Positions 19,941-29,232 are shown, numbered from the stretch's first letter. The stretch: 64,000 bases of DNA from Paenibacillus paridis (GCF_006345825.1 NZ_VCIX01000073.1:7721-71720), one strand, 5' to 3'. Program-made: numbers and translations. Notes: a model not told the origin generated them from the letters alone.

Positions 19941-20741
19941 TTGACAACTCCGATTGTAATTTGGCCAAAAGGTGCACCGCATCTGATTAGCGAAGAACCG
20001 CAGGGAGATCCAACATTAACTCCTTATTTAGTGTATAGTGATGTTCCTGCAGCAGCTGTCATTGTATGCCCGGGTGGTGCCTATGGCATGCTCGCAGATC
20101 ATGAAGGCGAGCCAATTGCTCGATGGTTAAACAGTCTAGGCATTTCTGCTTTAGTGCTGAAGTATCGGTTCGCGCCCTATAAGCATCCTGTTCCAATGCT
20201 TGACGCTCAACGTGCCATTCGTTGTGTGCGTAATCATGCGGAGATATGGAATATCGATGCAAAATGTGTAGGTATGCTTGGATTTTCGGCAGGCGGCCAT
20301 CTTGTCTCTACAGTAGGAACACATTACGATAGAGGACAAACGGGACACCTTGATCCGATTGAGAGGGAAAGCAGTCGTCCTGACTTGCTAATCTTATGTT
20401 ATCCCGTTATCAGTTTTGGTGAGTTCCGCCATCATCATTCCATGGTCAATTTGCTTGGGGAATTTTCTTCTGAGGAGCAAAGTCGTGACTTATCCACTGA
20501 GCTGCAAGTAACGGCGGATACACCACCTGTTTTTCTGTGGCATCCGGCAGACGATGAGGCCGTTTCGGTGGAGAACAGCCTTCTCTTCGCATAAGCATTA
20601 AATAGGCATCATGTTCCGTGTGAACTGCATATGTTCGAGTGTGGTCCGCACGGTATGGGATTAGCCGAGAACGATGCAAGTGTCGGAACGTGGACATTGC
20701 TGTGCAGGGAATGGTTGAAAAATGAGGCTGGAGAGTCGTAG
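19941..20741 (+). pseudogene. Alpha/beta-hydrolase acetylesterase interrupted by a nonsense codon
   Basis: The TTG start follows GGAGGGG. The protein shows the oxyanion block VIVCPGGAYGM and the nucleophile elbow GFSAGGH, typical of the Axe/Aes-like acetylxylan esterase group, and WHPADDEAVSVENS with the acidic residue of the triad. A TAA at 20592-20594 stops translation after LLFA. The same frame continues as ALNRHHVPCELHMFECG, then the catalytic His block GPHGMGLAEND, to TAG at 20739-20741. The shortened product therefore lacks the catalytic His. One C-to-T change (CAA to TAA) would explain it. Product, if read through: cytoplasmic esterase of about 266 residues. Confidence 0.85.
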
Positions 20742-20780
20742 AGGGAAAAGCTCCATAAATTATATTTTACAACGTTAGAA

Positions 20781-20832
20781 ACAAGCAACAGCTCCTATCG
20801 AATGATGATAAGGAGCTGTTGCTTGTTTTTAG
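20781..20832 (+). terminator. Strong rho-independent terminator after the acetylesterase
   Basis: A perfect 16-bp stem (ACAAGCAACAGCTCCT and its complement) around a 14-base loop, followed by five T. Confidence 0.85.
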
Positions 20833-20918
20833 TTGATTTCAAATAGATGGTGGCCGAGCTGGAAAAGGATCATGGTATTGGGCAAGGCAGTAGTTTATGA
20901 AATGTGGTTAGTCACACT

Positions 20919-21010
20919 GTAATTAAGCTGACGAGGCACTCTTATTGGCGCTTGAAAATGACGGAGCGAAATCGTTTATTAGTGAAGCAATCCGAAAAAT
21001 AGCGAGATGG
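20919..21010 (+). pseudogene. Short remnant, possibly of a ribbon-helix-helix regulator
   Basis: A frame reads DEALLLALENDGAKSFISEA then IRKIARW before a stop. The FISEAIRK ending resembles CopG/RHH-type regulators of plasmids and phages. There is no start or ribosome site. Weak call. Confidence 0.25.
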
Positions 21011-21022
21011 TGATTTCTGAAT

Positions 21023-21222
21023 AGTTCAATGGCCCACTTCTAGCTCCCCTGACGATTCAGCACATAATTGAAAAATTAGCTGAATTGACAAGCATAAAAT
21101 TTACCGTTCATCAACTTCGTCACACGTATGCAAAGCAATTAGCTGCTGAAACCGGTCAAATCCAAGTGGTCGCATCTATATTAGGACATTCCAATACACT
21201 CGCTTATGGGGTTTATTTCTAA
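21023..21222 (+). pseudogene. Tyrosine recombinase C-terminal remnant
   Basis: The frame reads NGPLLAPLTIQHIIEKLAEL, then FTVHQLRHTYAKQLA (the H-x-x-R active-site box) and ASILGHSNTLAYGVYF followed by TAA. The LGHSN box and the expected spacing identify the catalytic end of a phage-type tyrosine integrase. An in-frame TAG sits just before the fragment, and the catalytic Tyr is not in its usual context. It is a decayed leftover of an integrated element. Confidence 0.7.
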
Positions 21223-21254
21223 ATTTAGTCTTTTGTATTACAATATGTAGCAGC

Positions 21255-21634
21255 TTGTTCATGAACGTATTCGGAGCTGAAGATCTCATTTCTGATCATA
21301 AACTAATACCGTTAAAGCGCAAGTTCGACATTAATTACGAAGGTAGATGGCACATCGCTGAAATGAAGGGTGGAAGCCAGTTCATTCATATTTATCAAAC
21401 TTCGTACATCAAAATTACAGGGGAACGAGTTAACTGCGGATGCGGCTCAATCTTAATGACAGCGATCATGAAACTCTTTGATCAACAGCAAGTCCCATGT
21501 ATCACAACCATGATAGCAGGGGGATTGGGATCACATCGAGCGAACAAGAGCATTTCTACCGGAAGTTCGAATTCGATATAGAGCTAAATGAGGGGGTGGA
21601 CAAGATCCTTTGGATGAATGAAGCTCTTTGGTAA
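21255..21634 (+). pseudogene. GNAT-like acyltransferase remnant, frameshifted
   Basis: The first frame contains GRWHIAEMKGGSQFIHIYQ and ERVNCGCGSILMTAIMKLFD. After a frameshift near 21530 the product continues in another frame as SEQEHFYRKFEFDIELNEG and ILWMNEALW to TAA at 21632. The layout (acceptor-side strands, a helix, then FYRKFEF) resembles a GNAT-type acyltransferase tail. There is no good ribosome site, so this is a decayed gene; the family call is tentative. Confidence 0.45.
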
Positions 21635-21794
21635 AGTTGATAGATACGATAGCAAGTTGGACACCTAAGGATTCTCGAGGAAGAAATACTGGCCTATTGC
21701 AAATAGCCCGATTCTTCACCGATCACTAAATAACCAATACTGGTCATCTCTTGGTCTGAGAAGCTTATCGGATAGATACAAACAACTGCGGAAT

Positions 21795-21885
21795 ATGGAC
21801 ATGAACCACCGTATGCCGAACGGTAAGTACTATGGTGTGAGAGGTCGGAGGATAGCCGCCCCCTCCTACTCGATTAATTGTAGCT
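21795..21885 (+). other. Probable 3' end of a decayed group II intron
   Basis: GAACCACCGTATGCCGAACG, then TATGGTGTGAGAGGTCGG and GCCGCCCCCTCCTACTCGAT resemble the sequence after the reverse-transcriptase gene of many bacterial group II introns (domain V-like hairpin followed by GGAGG/CCTCC). Just upstream, broken frames (for example ITNTGHLL) could be the end of the intron protein. Recognised from memory of intron ends, not from an alignment. Confidence 0.4.
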
Positions 21886-22210
21886 GTAATATTATAATGA
21901 TCATGCAAATAAAGATTCAAGGGGATAGCTATAAATGGCCTGATTTTTATGGGATATTGGGAAATGAGTTAAGGTTGCGCATAAAGGTATCTTACATTCC
22001 TAAACTCATAGTCCAAACGTAAGAGTTAAACAACCAGTACCTTAAAGACAAGGTGCTGGTTGTTTGACGATCACGGAGGAATAATCCCCAAATTTTCTGC
22101 AGTTTACACGAAGTCGGAATTATGATACTGAAGTCGGAACTTTATCATTGTTTCCTTGTCTAGGAATAAGTTATAATCAAAAATTAAAATAAGCGCAAGG
22201 GGGGCTCGTT
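21886..22210. other. Intergenic region before the second two-component pair
   Basis: It contains no gene. A hairpin at 22028-22068 (stem AAACAACCAG..ACCTT with one wobble) lacks a T run. The promoter described separately occupies 22111-22177. Confidence 0.5.
22111..22177 (+). promoter_or_regulatory. Promoter of the second kinase gene with paired AAGTCGGAA boxes
   Basis: AAGTCGGAAT at 22111 and AAGTCGGAAC at 22131 are direct repeats exactly 20 bp apart. They are followed by -35 TTGTTT (22148), an 18-base spacer and -10 TATAAT (22172). The paired boxes next to the -35 fit an AraC-type activator, probably the regulator encoded at 23949. The same pair with the same spacing precedes the gene at 27465. 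Confidence 0.7.
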
Positions 22211-23974
22211 ATGAGACCATCGCATCGACAATGGCAATTTTCCATTTTTAAGCGCTTAATCATTGCCTTTATTATAGCGACGATTCCGATTTATATTTTG
22301 GCAGGCATCTTGTACAGCTGGGCAACGGGCATGCTTAGACAGGATATCGTAAATTCGGCAGAAACGCAGTCCGAGAATTACATTAGGGAATTGAACAGTA
22401 CTTTCAAGCGTTTTAATTCCCTTCAGTACGACATGATGAACGACACGTATTTGGTTCAACTCGTTAATGCTTATGATATTTTGGAATCGTATCGAAAAAT
22501 TGAATTGATTAATTTTCTTCGCGCGAAGCTTGTCTCGATTCGAAATAGCAGCGACTTGATCTTTGATGTACGGCTGTATTTGTCACCAATCCATGTGGAA
22601 ATATCGGCGGTTGACGGATATGGCGAACTCAAAGAAAACGCGGTTCCGGCAGAGAAGCTGGAAAATCCTTATAATGTGATCTCCTACAAAAACAAGCTGC
22701 TTATGGTTGCCTTTCCGCTTGATAGCTCATTCAGCGGGACACCGGAACTGGTTGTCGAAATCGAATTGCGAGCTACCGAGCTGAAGCGAAGCCTTAAGGC
22801 TGCAGTAGAACGTGAGTTTACAGGTGCAATGGTGCTGGGTCTAAGCAGCAGCTCAGACAAGATCATAGCTGTCAAAAAAACGGAGCTGTCTCCATTAATG
22901 GAACAAAGCTACACATCGAACAAAGCTACGGAGGAATTAACGGAGGCTTCTTTCACTGAGAAGGCTGTAGATTATATTTATATGCGCTCAGTTGAACCTG
23001 AAAGCGGTATTTATTTGGATCATTTTCTGTACAAGCCCACCATGTTTCGATCTGTCATTCCGTATATTCAATGGTTTTGGCTGTTCTTTGCTGCCACGAT
23101 TATTATGGTAGGTTTATATCTATTGTATATTAACCGTGCAATAAACAAACCTTTAGTTAAAATTGTGCGCGCATTCAAACGGGTAGAGGAAGGGAATCTG
23201 GATCTGAATATTAGACATCACAAGGATGATGAGTTTGGTTTTTTATATGAACGTTTTAATGAGATGCTTGTTAATCTCCAAATTTCGATTGATGAGGTAT
23301 ACAACCAGCAAATCCATCGGCAAAATGCGGAGCTGAAGCAGCTGCAATCGCAAATCAATCCTCATTTTCTGTATAATTGCCTGTTCAGTATTATTCGATT
23401 GATCAAGATGCAAAAAGAGGATGAAGCGGTGCAGTTTACCAATCAGCTCGCCAAATATTTTCAGTTCATTACACGCAATACAAGGGATACGGTACCTTTA
23501 GAGAATGAAGCAGCACATGCTCGAAATTACGTCATGCTACAGTTAACACGTTTCTCGGATAGGGTGACCATTGATTTTGGGGATATTCCAGAAAAGCTAA
23601 AGCCAATATCCGTACCACGCCTTATCATCCAGCCGCTTGTTGAAAATGCATTTGTACATGGGCTTGAAAATGTGACAGAGGGCGGGCTGCTGCGTGTCTC
23701 TTTTGCTGAAGAGAAGGGTAAAGCAATTATTGTGGTGGAAGACAATGGGGAAGCAAGTGAGGAAGGGCTGGTGAAGCTGCAGGCATTATTGTCAGAGAAA
23801 CACGAAGTTGCGGAAGTCACAGGAACCTTAAATGTGCATAGAAGATTGAAATACAGTTACGGACCCGAAAGCGGCCTACAGGTAGAAAGAAGCGAGCTTG
23901 GCGGTTTAAAGGTTAAAATGATCATTGAATGGGACGGAGAGATGGTGCATGTACCGGATGCTGATCGTAGATGA
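22211..23974 (+). CDS. YesM-type sensor histidine kinase (module 2)
   Basis: A 587-residue kinase with a ribosome site CAAGGGGGG before the ATG. The first membrane segment is at about residues 16-37, the extracellular sensor runs to about 285, and the second segment is at about 288-310. A HAMP linker follows, then INPHFLYN with phospho-acceptor His385, LIIQPLVENAF and EDNG for ATP binding. It overlaps the regulator gene by 26 bases. Its promoter carries the paired boxes that also precede the binding-protein gene at 27465, suggesting positive autoregulation of the module. Confidence 0.92.
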   Translation: MRPSHRQWQFSIFKRLIIAFIIATIPIYILAGILYSWATGMLRQDIVNSAETQSENYIRELNSTFKRFNSLQYDMMNDTYLVQLVNAYDILESYRKIELINFLRAKLVSIRNSSDLIFDVRLYLSPIHVEISAVDGYGELKENAVPAEKLENPYNVISYKNKLLMVAFPLDSSFSGTPELVVEIELRATELKRSLKAAVEREFTGAMVLGLSSSSDKIIAVKKTELSPLMEQSYTSNKATEELTEASFTEKAVDYIYMRSVEPESGIYLDHFLYKPTMFRSVIPYIQWFWLFFAATIIMVGLYLLYINRAINKPLVKIVRAFKRVEEGNLDLNIRHHKDDEFGFLYERFNEMLVNLQISIDEVYNQQIHRQNAELKQLQSQINPHFLYNCLFSIIRLIKMQKEDEAVQFTNQLAKYFQFITRNTRDTVPLENEAAHARNYVMLQLTRFSDRVTIDFGDIPEKLKPISVPRLIIQPLVENAFVHGLENVTEGGLLRVSFAEEKGKAIIVVEDNGEASEEGLVKLQALLSEKHEVAEVTGTLNVHRRLKYSYGPESGLQVERSELGGLKVKMIIEWDGEMVHVPDADRR

Positions 23975-25583
23975 TGAAAAGCTGCTGCTCGATGGCTTAT
24001 ATGAATTGTTTTTGGAGTTTGAGGGGCATCAGCTTGAGCTTTATAAGGCCTCCAGTGCCAATGAGGCATTGGACGTAATGTCACAGAATAGAATCGATAT
24101 ATTAATGTCGGACATCAAAATGCCTAAAATGACAGGTTTGGAGCTGGGGGATCGAGTAAAGCAAAGCTGGCCGGAATGCAAGCTGATTTTCTTGACGGGC
24201 TTTGACGAATTTGACTATGTGCACCACGCGATAAACAATGGAGCCCAAAATTATATTTTGAAATCTGAGGGAGACGAAGCGATCGTTGAGGCTGTTCGCC
24301 TTGCGGTGACGGAGCTGGATAAGCGTATGGCAGTTGAAACCTTGCTTAAGCAGGCGCGGGAAACGCAGCGTCAACAGGCCGTTCATCATCGCACCATGAT
24401 GCTTTCTGACGTCCTTGATGGACTTCAGCCTTTAGAGGAGCTGTCCCAACAAACGATGGATATGCTCGGAATCAGGCTAATCGCGAACAAGCCCCTCGTT
24501 ATGTTAGCTGCGAGGCTGGATTTGGCATCTAGTGCCTTACGGCTCTCTGAGAAAGAGCTGATGTTAACCGCGCTTCACTCGGTCTGTGTCCGCTATTTAT
24601 CTCCTTACTTAAATATGATGGATGTGGTTTATAATCGGGAATATTATGTCGTGTTTTTGCAAGCCCAAGATCATGCGCTCCCTTCTTCGGAGAGATTGAT
24701 GACTTTTTTGCAAGGCTCGCTGGAAACCGTTCAACAAACCGTTGAAAAATCGACTGGACGCACTTTTTCTTTTGCATATACGAACAAGGAAGTTGATTGG
24801 GAAGGGGTGCCGAGGCAATTTACTAGGCTGAAAGCGCTGCTCTCCCAGTATTACGAGGAGAAACAGATTATTGTTACGGATAAGAATCTGCCGTTTGACG
24901 CCCAATCGAATGATGCGGAAGTACGAGGCTTCATCGAGGTTTTTCACAAAAAAGCAAATGCGCTAGACCTCTATTTAGAAACGGGTAAGCGCGAGGAAGT
25001 ACAGGCGATCGTAATAGAGCTGGGCTCTTATTCGAGCTCGCCTGCCATCGATGATATCCGATATATAGAGATGTATTATGCAGTTGCGCTGCGTTTTTTG
25101 ACGGCGGCTAACAAATATGGTCTGGATCGCGACCCGATTGCGGGGCCGCATATCGAAAAGCTGCTTCATCCCGCAGCATTTTCTGAACGAAGAGAAGGTA
25201 TTATATTGCTTGAACATATGATTAATGTTTTTGAGAGCTATCATGATGCGCAATCCTCTCGCTTGCGGGGCGATGTGCTGGGAACGGTTCTTAAGTACAT
25301 TGAGATGCATTTGGATGGTGATCTTTCGATGACGCACTTGGCGGAGCTAGTGTATTTAAATCCCGATTATTTATCGCGTTTATTTAAACAAGCCAAAGGC
25401 ATAACGCTTAGTGAATACATTGCGGTTCTGAAAATTCAAAGAGCCAAAGAACTGCTCTCCGAGCCGCAATTGCTAATACAGGATATAGCCAAGTCGCTGG
25501 GCTTTACGTCCGCGGGCTATTTCAGCCGCTTCTTCAAGAAAGAAACGGGTCAAACGCCGCAGGAGTTTCGGACAAGTGGCTAA
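23949..25583 (+). CDS. YesN-type response regulator, AraC-family output (module 2)
   Basis: About 544 residues from ATG 23949 (MYRMLIVDDEKLL), with GGAGAG upstream; the frame is open to 23925. The receiver domain has phospho-acceptor Asp55 in LMSDIKMP and the conserved Lys in YILKSEG. The C-terminal AraC domain shows AELVYLNPDYLSRLFKQAKG and YFSRFFKKETGQTPQEFR. It lies between the kinase and two binding-protein genes and most likely acts on the AAGTCGGAA box pairs. Confidence 0.92.
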   Translation: MYRMLIVDDEKLLLDGLYELFLEFEGHQLELYKASSANEALDVMSQNRIDILMSDIKMPKMTGLELGDRVKQSWPECKLIFLTGFDEFDYVHHAINNGAQNYILKSEGDEAIVEAVRLAVTELDKRMAVETLLKQARETQRQQAVHHRTMMLSDVLDGLQPLEELSQQTMDMLGIRLIANKPLVMLAARLDLASSALRLSEKELMLTALHSVCVRYLSPYLNMMDVVYNREYYVVFLQAQDHALPSSERLMTFLQGSLETVQQTVEKSTGRTFSFAYTNKEVDWEGVPRQFTRLKALLSQYYEEKQIIVTDKNLPFDAQSNDAEVRGFIEVFHKKANALDLYLETGKREEVQAIVIELGSYSSSPAIDDIRYIEMYYAVALRFLTAANKYGLDRDPIAGPHIEKLLHPAAFSERREGIILLEHMINVFESYHDAQSSRLRGDVLGTVLKYIEMHLDGDLSMTHLAELVYLNPDYLSRLFKQAKGITLSEYIAVLKIQRAKELLSEPQLLIQDIAKSLGFTSAGYFSRFFKKETGQTPQEFRTSG

Positions 25584-25621
25584 AAAAGACTGCAAACTGC
25601 GCAAATGGAAGGTGAAATGAA

Positions 25622-27277
25622 TTGGCTTATGTGAATAAATTTCGAGCCTTTGCGACTCTCATGCTGCTAATCATGTTAATTGGTTTATCGGCGTGCAGTG
25701 GAAACAAAGCAACCGTGGAAAATGGTGAGGGTGCAAGCGAGATTGATCATGAAGCTACTCAGCTTATAACTCTGACGACTGGCGTCGCAATAAGTGATGT
25801 GATTGCGACGGATTTTTCGGAAGCGAAGTGGGAGAACAGCGTTTGGCAGCAAGCGTACCGGGATGAGCTAGGTATTGATGTGAAGGCGACATGGTATACG
25901 AAAGGTGCGGAAGCCGCCAAACAAAAGGTCAGCGTTGCGATTGCTTCGGGTAAAATCCCGGATGTGATTGCGGTTAATCAGGGACAGCTGTCTTCATTAT
26001 CCAAAACAAGCTTATACACAGATTTAACGAATATATTCGAGCAATATGCATCGCCGCTAACCAAATCGATTATTGAGGGAGATGATCTTCGGGGCTTGGA
26101 ATCCGCAACCTTTGATGGGAAGCTTATTGCTATTCCAGGGCTGAACTCAGCCATTGACGGTGCTTCCTTCCTATGGCTTCGCAAGGATTGGTTGGATCGG
26201 CTAGGGCTGCAAGTCCCTAGCACGACAGCGGAGCTTTATGACGTTATTCGTGCTTTTACGCTGCAGGACCCGGATGGCAACGGCAAGCAAGACACGGTGG
26301 GACTTTCGCTCAGCAACTCTTTTTTAAATATGGGTTTGGCCGAAGCGATTGGAATATTTAATGCGTTTGATTCGTATCCGAAAATATGGATTCAAGGAAA
26401 AGCGGGGAAGCTTGTTTATGGCAGTGTACAGCCAGAAGTGAAGCCGGCACTTGCCTTTTTAAATAAGCTGTTCAGAGAAGGACTCATGGAGACTGATTTT
26501 GCCGCAAAGGATACAGGCAGAGCAGGCGAGCTTGTGGCTAGTGGGAAGGTTGGTGTTATGTTTGGCGCCACGTGGAATGGGATGTATCCGATGCAGTTGA
26601 CCAAAGATATGGATTCGGATTCCGACTGGCGGGCTTATCCAATCGTTTCAATGGATGAGCAGCCTGCTAATCCTCAGGTTAAGCTCAATGTAGAGAACTA
26701 TTATGTGGTGCGAAATGGATATGAGCACCCGGAGGCACTGATGAAATTGATCAATTTCTGGACGGAGCTGAATTATGGTGATACAAGCCAAGCTAGATTT
26801 GATCATTTTCTTGGACCATTTCCGGCTCCTGGGCATCATTATGCCGTTGCAAAAGTGTGGAAAGTAGAGAAAAATCTTCAAGCTCATTTAAAAATAATGG
26901 AGGCTTTCAAAACAGGTAATCGTTCAATTTTGAATGCTGAAGAAAGAGGCTATTACGATAATATTCTAAAGTACCAGGCAGGAGAAAATTCGAATGCCCA
27001 ATATGAGAAGGTATTTGGCAGCACGGGCTCCTACGCGGTCATGAACGATTACAAGCAGCGAAATTTGTTTAAGATCGATGAATTTTACGGAGCATCAACA
27101 GATGCCATGAACACCCGCCTTCTAACGGTGGATCAGTTGGTGGAGGAGTATTACACTAAGGTTATCATGGGAATAGAATCTATCGATGGTTTTCAAGCCT
27201 TTATCACCAAGCTGAATAAGATTGGTCTGGAGGATGTGACAAGAGAAGTAAATGAGTGGAAATCCAATAAGCGATAA
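25622..27277 (+). CDS. Lipoprotein sugar-binding protein, first of a tandem pair (module 2)
   Basis: A 551-residue family 1 binding protein. It starts at TTG 25622, supported by AAGGTGA six bases upstream. The lipobox LSAC (Cys25) ends a hydrophobic signal peptide. Blocks such as DGASFLWLRKDWLDRLGLQ, DPDGNGKQDTVGL and APGHHYAVAKVW are shared almost residue for residue with the next binding protein, so the two arose by tandem duplication. It begins 38 bases after the regulator gene, with no separate promoter seen, so it is probably co-expressed with the two-component pair and may act as a low-level ligand sensor or scavenger. A terminator follows. Confidence 0.9.
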   Translation: MAYVNKFRAFATLMLLIMLIGLSACSGNKATVENGEGASEIDHEATQLITLTTGVAISDVIATDFSEAKWENSVWQQAYRDELGIDVKATWYTKGAEAAKQKVSVAIASGKIPDVIAVNQGQLSSLSKTSLYTDLTNIFEQYASPLTKSIIEGDDLRGLESATFDGKLIAIPGLNSAIDGASFLWLRKDWLDRLGLQVPSTTAELYDVIRAFTLQDPDGNGKQDTVGLSLSNSFLNMGLAEAIGIFNAFDSYPKIWIQGKAGKLVYGSVQPEVKPALAFLNKLFREGLMETDFAAKDTGRAGELVASGKVGVMFGATWNGMYPMQLTKDMDSDSDWRAYPIVSMDEQPANPQVKLNVENYYVVRNGYEHPEALMKLINFWTELNYGDTSQARFDHFLGPFPAPGHHYAVAKVWKVEKNLQAHLKIMEAFKTGNRSILNAEERGYYDNILKYQAGENSNAQYEKVFGSTGSYAVMNDYKQRNLFKIDEFYGASTDAMNTRLLTVDQLVEEYYTKVIMGIESIDGFQAFITKLNKIGLEDVTREVNEWKSNKR

Positions 27278-27300
27278 CGATATTTGTAAAAACCGAAACG

Positions 27301-27340
27301 AGAAGCATCCTCTCTAAACGAGGCTTAGCTTCTTTTTTTT
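27301..27340 (+). terminator. Terminator between the two tandem binding-protein genes
   Basis: AGAAGC and CCTC pair with GAGG and GCTTCT, followed by eight T. It separates the regulator/binding-protein unit from the transport operon. Confidence 0.7.
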
Positions 27341-27357
27341 GCGCTCACAATGATAAA

Positions 27358-27423
27358 AAGTCGGAAGAGTGCAAGAAATCACGGAATTTTGAAATCGTTT
27401 TCTTTTTGAGTGGAGAGTAAGAT
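27358..27423 (+). promoter_or_regulatory. Promoter of the transport operon with paired CGGAA boxes (module 2)
   Basis: AAGTCGGAA at 27358 and ATCACGGAA at 27378 repeat the CGGAA core with the same 20-bp spacing as the kinase promoter at 22111. A -10-like TAAGAT lies at 27418, 36 bases after the start of the second core (37 in the kinase promoter). The -35 is poor, as expected for an activated promoter. Confidence 0.6.
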
Positions 27424-27464
27424 GAACTTGTAAGTATTCGGCGATAAACAGAGGGGGAGCAAGC

Positions 27465-29165
27465 ATGATGAAGAAAAAAAGAAATGTGTATTCCACAGCA
27501 GCGGCCGTACTTTTAAGCGTATCTCTTCTAGCAGGATGTAACTCGGGTAATGGCAACAATACGGCAAGTAACGGACCATCAGCAAACGGGGGCAACAACG
27601 AGGCAGCAGTAGATAATACGCCGATTGATCCGGCTGCAAAGTTCGATCCACCAGTGGAACTCACAGTGGGCGTAATGATCGGCGATCCTATTGCTGACGG
27701 TTTTACAGAGGAAAAATGGGAAAACAGTGAATGGATCAAGGCCTATCGCGATGAGCTTGGCATCAATATCAAGCCACTTTGGTATACCAAAGGCACAGAC
27801 GCTGGCAAACAAAAAATAAGCGTAGCGATTGCTTCTGGTGATATTCCAGATTTGCTCGCTGTAAGCCAAGAGCAGTTGGCAACGCTGTCCAAGACCGATA
27901 TGTATGAGGATTTAACTAAAATTTATGATCAATACTCTACGCCGCTTACCAAGGAAATTATTACGGAGGAAGGCAATTCTGCATTAGAATCGGCAACCTT
28001 CGGCGGCAAGCTGATTGCTATTCCGGGAACAAACTCGGCTATCGACGGCGCATCCTTCTTATGGACCCGTCAAGACTGGCTCGACAAGCTGGGCTTGCAG
28101 GTTCCGAAAACGACAGACGAGCTATACAACGTAATGAAAGCATTTGTTGAGCAGGACCCAGACGGCAACGGCAAGAAGGATACGGTGGGCATGATGCTGA
28201 ACAAAGATTTCTTAATGCCAGGGGTAGCTGAAGCGCTCGGTATCTTCAACGCATTTGATGCTTATCCAAAAGCTTGGGTACGGGGAGCTGACGGCAAGCT
28301 TATATACGGAAGCGCACAGCCGGAAGTGAAGGACGCGCTTGTTTATTTGAACAAGCTGTATAAAGAAGGACTGATTGAAAAAGATTTTGGAGCGAAGGAT
28401 TCGAGCAAAGCTGCTGAGCTTGCCGCTTCGGGCCGGGTTGGTATTAATATTGGAGCAATGTGGAATGGGATGTTCCCGCTGCAGCAAACGATCGATAATT
28501 TTCCAGAGGCCAATTGGCTTGCTCATCCGATTGTATCCAAGGATGACCAGCCTGCTAATCCTCAAATTAAACTGAATGTGGAAAACTACTTTGTGGTACG
28601 CAAAGGGTATGAGCATCCTGAAGCGATTATGAAGCTGCTTAATTTCTGGACGGACTTAAATTATGGGGATACAACGCAAGCGGAGTTTGATAAATTCATG
28701 GGGCCTGAGCCTGCTCCTGGCCATCACTATGCGGTAGCTAAAGCATGGAAAGCACAAAAAAACTTGCAGGCACATCTCAAAATTGTTGAAGCATTCAAAA
28801 CAGGCGACTCATCTAAGCTCAATGCTGAGGAAAAAGGTTACTACGATAACATTGAGAAGTTTAAAGCTGGTGACAACACGAATGCTCAATTCGAGAAGGT
28901 ATTTGGCGAGACAGGCTCTTTCAAATCCATGAATGCGTATGTAGAAAACAATTTGTTTAAAATGGATGAATTTTATGGTGCCTCTACAGATGCAATGAAG
29001 AATCGATTGAAAACCGTTGAACAAGCGGTGGTCGAGTATTATACGAAAGTCATTATGGGTTCAGATTCGGTAGATAATTTCGATAAATTCGTTGCTCAGC
29101 TCAATAAGCTTGGACTAGAAGATGTGACGAAGGAAGTTAATGTTTGGGACGCAGCAAAGAAGTAA
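27465..29165 (+). CDS. Lipoprotein sugar-binding protein, second of a tandem pair (module 2)
   Basis: A 566-residue family 1 binding protein with GAGGGGGAG before its ATG. The lipobox LLAGC (Cys25) and a Gly/Asn-rich linker show surface anchoring. It is a close paralogue of the preceding protein throughout, but has its own regulated promoter and sits directly before the permeases, so it is the likely main receptor of the module 2 importer. Confidence 0.9.
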   Translation: MMKKKRNVYSTAAAVLLSVSLLAGCNSGNGNNTASNGPSANGGNNEAAVDNTPIDPAAKFDPPVELTVGVMIGDPIADGFTEEKWENSEWIKAYRDELGINIKPLWYTKGTDAGKQKISVAIASGDIPDLLAVSQEQLATLSKTDMYEDLTKIYDQYSTPLTKEIITEEGNSALESATFGGKLIAIPGTNSAIDGASFLWTRQDWLDKLGLQVPKTTDELYNVMKAFVEQDPDGNGKKDTVGMMLNKDFLMPGVAEALGIFNAFDAYPKAWVRGADGKLIYGSAQPEVKDALVYLNKLYKEGLIEKDFGAKDSSKAAELAASGRVGINIGAMWNGMFPLQQTIDNFPEANWLAHPIVSKDDQPANPQIKLNVENYFVVRKGYEHPEAIMKLLNFWTDLNYGDTTQAEFDKFMGPEPAPGHHYAVAKAWKAQKNLQAHLKIVEAFKTGDSSKLNAEEKGYYDNIEKFKAGDNTNAQFEKVFGETGSFKSMNAYVENNLFKMDEFYGASTDAMKNRLKTVEQAVVEYYTKVIMGSDSVDNFDKFVAQLNKLGLEDVTKEVNVWDAAKK

Positions 29166-29173
29166 TGCAAGAT

Positions 29174-29205
29174 GGAGGGACAGCTCTAGTCCCTCCTTAT
29201 TTTAT
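29174..29205 (+). terminator. Stem-loop between binding-protein and permease genes (module 2)
   Basis: A perfect GGAGGGAC/GTCCCTCC stem with a seven-base loop, followed by TTATTTT. Placed before the permease gene, it probably allows partial read-through and gives excess binding protein. Confidence 0.65.
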
Positions 29206-29232
29206 AGATAGAAGGATGGAGTGTGCACAACT

